Shown here piece by piece: positions 1 to 5,038 of a stretch of DNA of 11,056 nt. The stretch lies in contig DGFE01000176.1 in assembly GCA_002391525.1 (NCBI GenBank), positions 5,368 to 16,423 on the forward strand, written 5' to 3'. Each line of letters opens with the position of its first letter. Position 1 is the stretch's first letter. This stretch comes from Competibacteraceae bacterium UBA3908 (lineage in GTDB: Bacteria > Pseudomonadota > Gammaproteobacteria > Competibacterales > Competibacteraceae). The notes under the pieces were generated by a model. It saw only the letters and a program-made list of their open reading frames with translations. It ran no database searches and was not told the origin of the DNA. Both the position numbers and the translations under genes were made by a program.

Positions 1-34
1 TGCGTCGGCAGCGTCAGATGTGTATAAGAGACAG
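1..34. other. Illumina Nextera (Tn5) adapter left at contig end
   Basis: Positions 16-34 read AGATGTGTATAAGAGACAG, the 19-bp Tn5 mosaic end used in tagmentation libraries. Bases 3-15 continue the Nextera read-1 adapter, and only the first two bases differ from it. Genomic sequence therefore begins at about position 35. The ubiX reading frame runs straight into the adapter, so its truncation is technical. Short ORFs starting within the first 30 bases are artefacts. This match is recalled from knowledge of the adapter sequence and is very specific. Confidence 0.97.
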
Positions 35-443
35 GTTTACGCCTTTCCTTCAGCGTCACGTCGGCGGCCCGTTCCAGCAGGTTGTCGCTGTTACCGTTGG
101 CGATGGCGGCCAGCGCGCCGGTGGTGCAGGGACAGACCACCATCGCCCGCGCCAGCGCCGAGCCGCTGGCTGGCGGCGCGGTCCATTCATCCTGGCCGTA
201 GACGCGAAGCTGTCCGGGGTCGCAGCGGTAGTGTTCGGTCAACACCTGCTGAATGTCGTGAGGCCGGCCCGGCAGCCGCAGCTCGGTCTCCATGTGAATG
301 ACGACCTGAGCAGCCTTCGAGAGCAGCAAGTGCACCGGATGGCCGGTCTCGAGCAGGCAGTGCAGCAGCCGCAGCCCATAATCGGCGCCGGACGCGCCGG
401 TCATGCCGAGGATGAGGGGGTGGGGGGCGGGCGGTTCAGACAT
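35..443 (-). CDS. ubiX: Flavin prenyltransferase UbiX, 3' end missing
   Basis: UbiX joins a dimethylallyl group to FMN to make prenylated FMN, the cofactor of UbiD-type decarboxylases, including the one in ubiquinone synthesis. It is a soluble cytoplasmic flavoprotein. The 136 visible residues contain the N-terminal TGASGA nucleotide-binding loop (residues 15-20), a conserved MVVCPC segment followed by LAAIANG (about 101-117), and a SDNLLERAADV-LKERRK stretch (119-136), all typical of the family. Full-length members have roughly 190-210 residues, so about a third is missing beyond the adapter. The ATG start overlaps the stop of the upstream mpl gene (ATGTCTGA), which suggests translational coupling. 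Asp21 stands where a hydrophobic residue is common (TGASGA-D-YG), a minor oddity. The mpl-ubiX pairing is also known from pseudomonads, to my recollection. Confidence 0.93.
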
Positions 444-1803
444 CGGTAGCGTTCGCCCGCAACGAGCTCAACAAGCGCTCGTGAATCCCCCCGAAACCGC
501 CGTTGCTCATGATCAGCACCTGGGTTCCCGGCTTCGTTTGCGCATGGATGGCGGCCAGCGTGGCGTCGAGCGAATCGCACACCTGCCCGCGCGGGCCGAG
601 CGCCGCCGCGACCATGCCCAGATCCCAGCCGAGATCGGGCGCCTGATACAGCACCACGGCGTCGGCCGCCGCCAGCGCCGGGGCGAGGCTGTCCTTGAAC
701 ACGCCCAGCTTCATGGTGTTGGAGCGCGGTTCCAGCACGGCGATGATCGGCTGGTCGCCGACGCGGGCGCGCAATCCGGCCAGCGTGGTGGCAATCGCGG
801 TCGGGTGATGGGCGAAATCGTCGTAGACCACCACGCCGTTGACCGTGCCGCGCGCTTCCAGCCGCCGTTTGACGCCTTGGAATTCGATCAGCGCGGCGAT
901 GGCCCGGCCGGTCGGCACGCCGACGTGGCGGGCGGCGGCGAGGGCGGCCAGGGCGTTATGGACGTTGTGCGGGCCCAGTTGCGTCCATGCCACCCGACCC
1001 TGTGGTTCACTCCGGTAATGCACGTCGAACGCGCCGCCGTCGGGAGCGATGGCGCGCGCCTCCCAGTCGCCGACGCCGAATTTTTCCACCGGGGTCCAGC
1101 ACCCCATCGCCAGCACTTCGGTCAGATTCGCGTCCTGCCCGTTGGCGACGATCAGGCCGGCGCCCGGCACGGTCCGCAGCAGATGGTGGAACTGGCGTTG
1201 GATGGCGGCCAGATCGGGGAAGATGTCGGCGTGGTCGAATTCCAGGTTGTTGAGGATCAGGGTGCGTGGCCGATAGTGGACGAACTTGGAGCGCTTGTCG
1301 AAAAAGGCGGTGTCGTACTCGTCCGCTTCCACCACGAAGAACGGTGCGCGGCCCAGCCGCGCCGATTGACCGAAATTGGCCGGAATGCCGCCGATCAGAA
1401 AACCCGGCTCCAGGCCGGCGTGCTCCAGAATCCAGGCCAGCAGGCTGCTGGTGGAGGTCTTGCCGTGGGTGCCGGCCACCGCCAGCACGTGCCGGCCCCG
1501 CAGCACGTAATCGGCCAGCCAGGCCGGGCCGGAGGTGTAGGGCAGTTCGCGGTCGAGCAGGGTTTCGACGATGGGTCGGCCCCGACTCATCACGTTGCCG
1601 ACCACGACCATGTCCGGTCGAAATTCGTCGAGTTGTCCGGGGTCGTAACCTTCCCGCAGCGCGATGCCGGCTTCGGCCAGTTGAGTGCTCATCGGCGGAT
1701 AGACGTTGGCGTCGCAGCCGGAAACGGTATGCCCCGCCGCGCGAGCCAGCAGGGCGATGCCGGCCATGAAGGTGCCGCAGATACCGAGGATGTGAATGTG
1801 CAT
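436..1803 (-). CDS. mpl: UDP-N-acetylmuramate:L-Ala-gamma-D-Glu-meso-DAP ligase Mpl
   Basis: Mpl ligates the recovered tripeptide L-Ala-gamma-D-Glu-meso-DAP to UDP-MurNAc, so cell wall fragments re-enter peptidoglycan synthesis in the cytoplasm. The product is 455 residues, close to the E. coli enzyme (about 457 from memory). It starts MHIHILGICGTFMAGIA, the N-terminal Rossmann-like UDP-binding domain. The ATP-binding P-loop GTHGKTS lies at about residues 111-117. A VVEADEYDTAFFDKRSKF segment and a NNLEFDHADIF motif follow in the central domain, and DDFAHHPTAIATTL and EPRSNTMKLG mark the C-terminal Mur ligase domain. The frame stays open upstream to 1932, but I chose the ATG at 1803 because the family motif begins there and a GGAGAG ribosome binding site sits about 8 bases upstream. 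It lies 47 bases after the membrane protein gene and overlaps ubiX by 8 bases. Confidence 0.95.
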   Translation of the reverse strand: MHIHILGICGTFMAGIALLARAAGHTVSGCDANVYPPMSTQLAEAGIALREGYDPGQLDEFRPDMVVVGNVMSRGRPIVETLLDRELPYTSGPAWLADYVLRGRHVLAVAGTHGKTSTSSLLAWILEHAGLEPGFLIGGIPANFGQSARLGRAPFFVVEADEYDTAFFDKRSKFVHYRPRTLILNNLEFDHADIFPDLAAIQRQFHHLLRTVPGAGLIVANGQDANLTEVLAMGCWTPVEKFGVGDWEARAIAPDGGAFDVHYRSEPQGRVAWTQLGPHNVHNALAALAAARHVGVPTGRAIAALIEFQGVKRRLEARGTVNGVVVYDDFAHHPTAIATTLAGLRARVGDQPIIAVLEPRSNTMKLGVFKDSLAPALAAADAVVLYQAPDLGWDLGMVAAALGPRGQVCDSLDATLAAIHAQTKPGTQVLIMSNGGFGGIHERLLSSLRANATDV

Positions 1804-1850
1804 GTGCAGGGTCTCTCCGCCCGCTCCGGGAGCGGAACGGGCCGGTTCGT

Positions 1851-2363
1851 TCAGGAGGTTTGCGGGCCGATCCAGCCCGTCAGGGTCCAGGACAGAAAGG
1901 TATAGCCGAGGGCGTACAGCGCCCCCACCCAAATCGAGGTGTCGAGCGCATGGCGCAGGATGTGGGCCATGATCGCAATGCTCCAGACCATCAGCACCAG
2001 CAGCAACAGGGACGGTAACGCGGTATCACCGCCTGCTTGCTGGCGGACGATCCAGGTCATCAGCGGCAGCGCCAGCAGGCCCATCAGAGTGCCGGTGCCG
2101 GTCAGAGCGCTCAGGGTTTGCTCGAAGCGTTTCGGGTGCCGGCGCAGGGTCAGCGCCAGGTAGAGCAACCCGCTCAGCAACACGATGTCCAGCAGGATTT
2201 GCAGCAGCGCCACCGGGACCGGCGTGCTGAGCAGGAGCACCAGCAGGCCGGACAGCCCGTAGGCCAGCAGGCACATTTTCACCAATGGCACCGAGGCCGG
2301 TACGTCCTGTGGGCCTTTGCGCAGCAGGCAGATGTCCAGGAACAGGTTGAACAGGGCAAGCAT
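1851..2363 (-). CDS. Small integral membrane protein, unknown function
   Basis: This 170-residue protein is strongly hydrophobic. I count about five likely membrane helices, near residues 28-46, 52-72, 88-107, 116-138 and 143-163. A short amphipathic N-terminus (MLALFNLFLDICLLRKG) precedes them and a basic cytoplasmic loop, RRHPKRFEQ, lies at 74-82. I see no signal peptide, catalytic motif or cysteine pair, and I do not recognise the family. It begins 6 bases after the stop of hslO and ends 47 bases before mpl, so it is very likely co-transcribed with both. A role in envelope or peptidoglycan precursor handling is possible from its neighbour mpl, but that is only inference. The tight operon position and uninterrupted frame argue that it is a real gene. 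The ATG at 2363 is the natural start, given the spacing to hslO. Confidence 0.8.
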   Translation of the reverse strand: MLALFNLFLDICLLRKGPQDVPASVPLVKMCLLAYGLSGLLVLLLSTPVPVALLQILLDIVLLSGLLYLALTLRRHPKRFEQTLSALTGTGTLMGLLALPLMTWIVRQQAGGDTALPSLLLLVLMVWSIAIMAHILRHALDTSIWVGALYALGYTFLSWTLTGWIGPQTS

Positions 2364-2369
2364 GGGGCG

Positions 2370-3242
2370 TCAGTGGCGGGCGGTGGACGGGTCCGGCGTG
2401 ATGGCGGTGAACAGACCGGCGATATCGATGGGGTCGAACACGTAGCGATGGCCGCAGAACTCGCAATCCACGTACATCGCGCCTTGTTCGTCCAGCGTCT
2501 CCCGGAGCTCGGCCTCGCTCAGGGTGCGCAGCATGGCGGCGGTGCGCTCCCGCGAGCACGCGCAGCGATAGCGAAAAGCGTCCGGCTCGAACAGCCGCAC
2601 GTCCTCTTCGTGGAACAACCGGCGCAGCAGGGCAGGAGCATCCAGTTCCAGCAATTCCCCCGGTTGCAGCGTGGCGGCCAGCGCCCCCAGTCGGTTCCAG
2701 GCATCTGCGCCGGCGGCACCGGCGCTGGGCAGCCGTTGCAGCAACAGGCCGGCGGCAACCCGTTCGTCGGCGGCGAGATGAATTCGGGTGGGCAACTGTT
2801 CGGACCGCTCGAAGTATTCCTGCAGCGCCTCGGCCAGCGTGTCGCCGCGCAGGCTCACCATGCCCTGATACGGCTCTCGGCCCTGTTCGAGATCGAGGGT
2901 CAAGATCAGCGCGCCGTCGCCGCACAGGTCACGCAGCGGAGCCGCTTCCGGCTCCCCGTCCCAGCGGGCCAGCGCGCGCAGGGTACGTTCCGAGGTCACC
3001 TGCACGACCACCAGCCGCAGCGGTCCGCTGGCCTGGATTTGCAGGGTCAGCAGGCCGTCGAACTTGATGGTGGTCGACAGCAGGGCAGCGGCGGCAACGG
3101 TCTCGCCCAGCACGTGGCGCACCACCGGCGGATAGGGGCGGCGCTCCAGCACCGTCCGCCAGGTGGCGTCGAGATGGACGATCTCGCCGCGAGCGGCCAG
3201 GTGCTCGAACAGGAAGCGATGCAGGGAATCACGGTCGGGCAT
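2370..3242 (-). CDS. hslO: Redox-regulated holdase chaperone Hsp33
   Basis: Hsp33 is a cytoplasmic chaperone that is inactive when reduced and zinc-bound. Under oxidative stress its zinc centre forms disulfides and it unfolds to hold denatured proteins. The 290-residue product matches the family in length. The N-terminal substrate-binding domain includes the GETVAAAALLSTTIKFDG stretch (about 46-63) and GPLRLVVVQV (73-82). The C-terminal redox switch has the expected four cysteines, Cys227-x-Cys229, then 30 residues, then Cys260-x-x-Cys263 (YRCACS and VDCEFCGH). No strong ribosome binding site precedes the ATG. It is the first gene of a close run with the membrane protein, mpl and ubiX. A possible sigma70 promoter lies about 40-70 bases upstream. 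Confidence 0.96.
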   Translation of the reverse strand: MPDRDSLHRFLFEHLAARGEIVHLDATWRTVLERRPYPPVVRHVLGETVAAAALLSTTIKFDGLLTLQIQASGPLRLVVVQVTSERTLRALARWDGEPEAAPLRDLCGDGALILTLDLEQGREPYQGMVSLRGDTLAEALQEYFERSEQLPTRIHLAADERVAAGLLLQRLPSAGAAGADAWNRLGALAATLQPGELLELDAPALLRRLFHEEDVRLFEPDAFRYRCACSRERTAAMLRTLSEAELRETLDEQGAMYVDCEFCGHRYVFDPIDIAGLFTAITPDPSTARH

Positions 3243-3281
3243 GAGCGGGGTGGCGATGGTTCGACTGTTTGGCGGAGGCTC

Positions 3282-3310
3282 AAATTACCCGCTTGCCGTG
3301 GCTTTAACAA
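3282..3310 (-). promoter_or_regulatory. Possible sigma70 promoter for hslO operon
   Basis: Read on the minus strand, TTGTTA is followed after exactly 17 bases by TAATTT. The -35 box matches TTGACA at 4 of 6 positions, while the -10 box is weaker. Transcription would start about 30 bases upstream of the hslO ATG. This is a pattern match only. I looked for a sigma32-type promoter, since hslO is a heat-shock gene in E. coli, and found a CTTGAA (minus strand, 3400-3405) but no matching CCCCAT element. Confidence 0.3.
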
Positions 3311-3378
3311 GGTGGCGATACGGGTTGCGCGGCGCATCGAGTCATTGAGCGAGCAGCCATGCGGCGTCAACGCCTGGT

Positions 3379-3406
3379 CCTTGAATTTTAGAGTGTGGCT
3401 TCAAGG
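3379..3406. repeat. 7-bp inverted repeat between arfB and hslO
   Basis: CCTTGAA (3379-3385) and TTCAAGG (3400-3406) form a perfect inverted repeat with a 14-base spacer. It lies after the end of arfB and upstream of the proposed hslO promoter. It could be an operator-like site or a weak hairpin at the end of the arfB transcript. No U-rich run follows on the minus strand, so a classic terminator is unlikely. Confidence 0.4.
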
Positions 3407-3429
3407 CAGGCGCGACAAGGTATCGGCAT

Positions 3430-3861
3430 TCATTCACGTTCCCCCACCGCTCCGATGGACCGGCGGGTTTGCTTCTTCTCTCCGAGCCGCCGCTTTTCAT
3501 CCATCCGTCGCTGCCTGGCCGCGCGCGAAGGCTTGGTCTTGAGTCTCGGCTTTGGCGCCGCCGCCGCTTTTTGGATCAGGGCAATCAACCGCTCGATGGC
3601 ATCCTGGCGATTGCGCTCCTGGCTGCGGAAGCGCCGGGCGGTGATCAGCAGTTCCCCTCCTTGCGTCAAGCGGTTCCCGGCCAGTACCAGCAACCGCTCC
3701 CGCACGGGTTCCGGCAGCGAGGGCGAACGCGCGACATCGAAGCGCAGTTCCGCCGCTGTCGTCACCTTGTTCACATTCTGGCCGCCAGGACCGGACGCCA
3801 GTTTGAACTGGAATCGCAGTTCATGTTCGGGGATATGAATGTTGGGCGTCGCGCGAAGCAT
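3430..3861 (-). CDS. arfB: Peptidyl-tRNA hydrolase ArfB (YaeJ), ribosome rescue
   Basis: ArfB releases stalled ribosomes that have no stop codon: its GGQ loop hydrolyses peptidyl-tRNA while its basic tail reaches into the empty mRNA channel. The 143-residue product is the usual size (about 140). The GGQ motif is at residues 26-28, in the context SGPGGQNVNKVTTAAELRFD, typical of ArfB and distinct from longer release factors. The C-terminus from about residue 105 is an Arg/Lys-rich tail (KPRLKTKPSRAARQRR and onwards), as expected for mRNA-channel binding. It lacks the long N-terminal domain of RF1 and RF2. The ATG at 3861 has no clear ribosome binding site, but no better in-frame start exists. 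It is separate from the hslO run by 187 bases and follows the small lysine-rich gene. Confidence 0.93.
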   Translation of the reverse strand: MLRATPNIHIPEHELRFQFKLASGPGGQNVNKVTTAAELRFDVARSPSLPEPVRERLLVLAGNRLTQGGELLITARRFRSQERNRQDAIERLIALIQKAAAAPKPRLKTKPSRAARQRRMDEKRRLGEKKQTRRSIGAVGERE

Positions 3862-3948
3862 GGTTGCGGGGCAGGGAGTTGCGATGAAGGTTACCGCAGC
3901 GATAACGATGCCGGTGGCAACGCGGGATGGGGGTAAACAACGAATTTC

Positions 3949-3972
3949 GCCGGACGGGTTGCCCCGTCTGGC
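3949..3972 (-). terminator. Hairpin, possible terminator after lysine-rich gene
   Basis: On the minus strand a 10-bp stem (GCCAGACGGG against CCCGTCCGGC, one wobble pair) closes a GCAA loop, which is a stable GNRA tetraloop. It begins 17 bases after the stop of the 35-residue lysine-rich gene. The following sequence (GAAATTCGTTGTTT) is only partly T-rich, so the hairpin may terminate weakly or protect the 3' end of the RNA. Confidence 0.5.
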
Positions 3973-3988
3973 GATCAGGCGGTTAGGT

Positions 3989-4096
3989 TCAAGAGCCTTT
4001 GTTTTCCTTCTTCGATTTCTTTTCGGCCTTCTTTTCCTTCATGGTTTTCGCCGGTTTCTTTTTGGTTTCCTTTTTGATGTCCGCGTTTTTACTCAT
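3989..4096 (-). CDS. 35-residue lysine-rich small protein
   Basis: This short gene encodes 35 residues beginning MSKNADIKKETKKKPAKTM and ending KENKGS. About 15 of the 35 residues are lysine, with glutamate interspersed, and there are no aromatic residues or cysteines. The strong evidence for expression is a near-ideal ribosome binding site, TGAGGAG, 8 bases upstream of the ATG, plus a GNRA-loop hairpin just after the stop. Its predicted character is a very basic, probably disordered, cytoplasmic polypeptide that could bind RNA, ribosomes or DNA, but I cannot assign a function. I recall similar lysine-rich small hypothetical proteins in other proteobacteria, without being able to check. It is divergent from the small plus-strand gene at 4245. 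Confidence 0.7.
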   Translation of the reverse strand: MSKNADIKKETKKKPAKTMKEKKAEKKSKKENKGS

Positions 4097-4244
4097 GATG
4101 CTTACTCCTCAGGTTGGCGTCTTCAATATTGGCATTCTCCATATTGGCTACGGTGTATGCAACGGGCGTGGGTTCGGATCGGCGTTTGGCTGCCGTTCAG
4201 CCAGGGCCGGCTATCGTAGGGCCTTCCTTGATCCGGGAGGCTTT
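4097..4244. promoter_or_regulatory. Divergent intergenic region with a direct repeat
   Basis: This 148-base gap separates two divergently read small genes and should carry both their promoters. Direct repeats of ATATTGGC occur at 4126-4133 and 4141-4148, 15 bases apart, inside an AT-richer patch. A weak minus-strand promoter candidate is TTGCAT followed after 17 bases by GAGAAT, upstream of the lysine-rich gene. No strong plus-strand promoter stands out. The ribosome binding site for the plus gene, GGGAGG, is at 4235-4240. Confidence 0.3.
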
Positions 4245-4505
4245 ATGAAGACCGTGCTGACCGCCGCCGCCGTCGCCACTCTCACCTTCGTCCCCAATCT
4301 GCCGGCGCGGGTGGGCAACTCGAACCAAATCGAAGCGTCGCCTGAAATCAGGCAGCGGGAGACCCGCCACCAACGCGAGGATCGGTTGCGCGCGGCGCAT
4401 AGGCGCTCTAGTCGGGCGCAGCGGGAGACTCGCCACGAACGGGAGGAACGATTGCGCGAAGTCGGCCAGAATCCCTGGCTGGAGGTTTGGCGGGACATGG
4501 TTTGA
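4245..4505 (+). CDS. Small possibly exported Arg/Glu-rich protein with duplication
   Basis: The product is 86 residues. It starts MKTVLTAAAVATLTFVP, a short basic end and a hydrophobic core that look like a signal peptide, with a possible cleavage region near residues 20-23. The rest is highly charged, dominated by Arg and Glu with several His. A module is duplicated: RQRETRHQREDRLR at 36-49 and AQRETRHEREERLR at 58-71, offset by 22 residues. It ends PWLEVWRDMV, with two tryptophans. The ATG at 4245 is preceded by GGGAGG at a 4-base spacing, an unusually clear ribosome binding site, which decides this start over the open frame further upstream. It is the only plausible plus-strand gene in the window. 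I do not recognise a family. The charge pattern suggests an extended helix. Export to the periplasm is inferred only from the N-terminus. Confidence 0.62.
   Translation: MKTVLTAAAVATLTFVPNLPARVGNSNQIEASPEIRQRETRHQREDRLRAAHRRSSRAQRETRHEREERLREVGQNPWLEVWRDMV
4353..4458 (+). repeat. Two 40-bp direct repeats inside the small gene
   Basis: Copy one (4353-4392) and copy two (4419-4458) both begin CAGCGGGAGAC and end TTGCGCG. By eye they differ at 5 of 40 positions, and the offset of 66 bases keeps the reading frame. Several of the differences conserve charge or are silent, which fits an in-frame duplication that has since been under coding selection. Confidence 0.75.
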
Positions 4506-4517
4506 GCTGTTGACGGC

Positions 4518-4551
4518 CCCAATAAAAATAAGGGATTGGGTCTTCGCCCAA
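4518..4551 (-). terminator. Weak hairpin, possible terminator or alternative fold
   Basis: TTGGG (4536-4540) and CCCAA (4547-4551) form a 5-bp stem around TCTTCG. Read on the minus strand the hairpin is followed by TCCCTTATTTTTATT, so it could end transcription coming from the MFS and transposase region. CCCAAT at 4518-4523 can also pair with ATTGGG at 4535-4540, so two folds exclude each other. On the plus strand it lies just downstream of the small gene's stop but lacks a following T-run. Confidence 0.3.
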
Positions 4552-4570
4552 CGCCTTCTCTTGATTTCAT

Positions 4571-4622
4571 AGGGCTCCCCGGTGCGCACTCGAACCACGG
4601 ACCCAGTGATTAGACACTGTCG
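4571..4622 (-). pseudogene. tRNA-3'-end-like remnant (resembles tRNA-Asn)
   Basis: Read on the minus strand, the stretch contains CTAATC, then GGGTCC, then GTGGTTCGAGT and finally CCGGGGAGCC. The order and spacing recall the 3' half of a tRNA, especially tRNA-Asn: anticodon arm, variable loop, T-loop TTCGAGT, acceptor strand and GCC. It is not functional as seen. The T-stem CGTGG does not pair with the following GCGCA, no 5' half with CCCCGGT lies upstream, and the final CCA is incomplete. A hairpin, CAGTG with CACTG around ATTAGA (4604-4619), overlaps the anticodon-arm position and could instead belong to the end of the adjacent IS. The resemblance is from memory and could be chance. Confidence 0.25.
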
Positions 4623-5034
4623 TCACGAAATTGAAGCCCAGAGGAAAAGGCAACGGATTTGAGCGATGGCGAGAAAGGATGAAGCTTTTTTAACGTAACG
4701 GTTGGCGATGCCTCTCCAGCCTTTCAGGCGCGGAATGGCGTTTTCGCCCCGATGGCGCATTGGTGATAGAGATATTCATCGTAAGGACGCGGGTTTTTGC
4801 GGCTCTTTTTCGGAGGGATGACCGGCCCCATATCGCGAGCTTGCGCCTGGGCGATAATTTCGTCCGTCTCACAGGCCTTGTCCGCCAGCAGCGTCTGTGC
4901 CCTGAAGCCGTCCGTCAGGCTTCCCGCCCGGGTGCAATCCACCACGGTACCCGCCGTGACAACACCCGGAGCGGTAAACCATGCGCATCCACGGCCAAGT
5001 GGATCTTGGTGTCGAGCACCCTGTGGTGCGCTCC
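4623..5034 (-). pseudogene. IS5-family transposase remnant, truncated and frameshifted
   Basis: Three consecutive minus-strand frames together read like the C-terminal half of an IS5-family (IS1031/IS427-like) DDE transposase. The first frame (about 5034-4968) gives LDTKIHLAVDAHGLPLR. The second (about 4967-4755) gives VVTAGTVVD, then LLADKACETDEI, then PVIPPKKSRKNPRPYDEYLY. The third (about 4755-4623) gives RHRGENAIPRLKGWRGIANR and then SSFLAIAQIRCLFLWASIS before TGA. The last part carries the R-x3-E-x6-K signature of this family, and the earlier aspartates fit DDE positions. Both shifts are consistent with single-base deletions. The N-terminal part is missing, so the protein cannot be active. 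The surviving end begins only 4 bases from the MFS stop codon, which suggests a recombination or deletion joint there. No terminal inverted repeats were identified with confidence. Confidence 0.88.
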
Positions 5035-5038
5035 ATTT

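Noticed and set aside
16..34. Natural Tn5/IS50 insertion
   Set aside because: The mosaic end is the engineered hybrid sequence, followed outward by the sequencing-adapter tail and not by transposon genes.
403..1905. 500-codon plus-strand open frame opposite mpl
   Set aside because: It is the antisense shadow of mpl in GC-rich DNA. It is low complexity, rich in Arg, Gly, His and Gln, and lacks a family match, while the minus strand encodes complete Mpl motifs.
2037..3542. 501-codon plus-strand open frame over hslO
   Set aside because: It is antisense to Hsp33, whose zinc cysteines are fully conserved, and has the same shadow composition as the other long plus-strand frames.
4211..4598. Overlapping minus-strand open frames opposite the small charged protein
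   Set aside because: Two frames compete over the same stretch without ribosome binding sites. The plus-strand gene has a clear one and an in-frame duplication.
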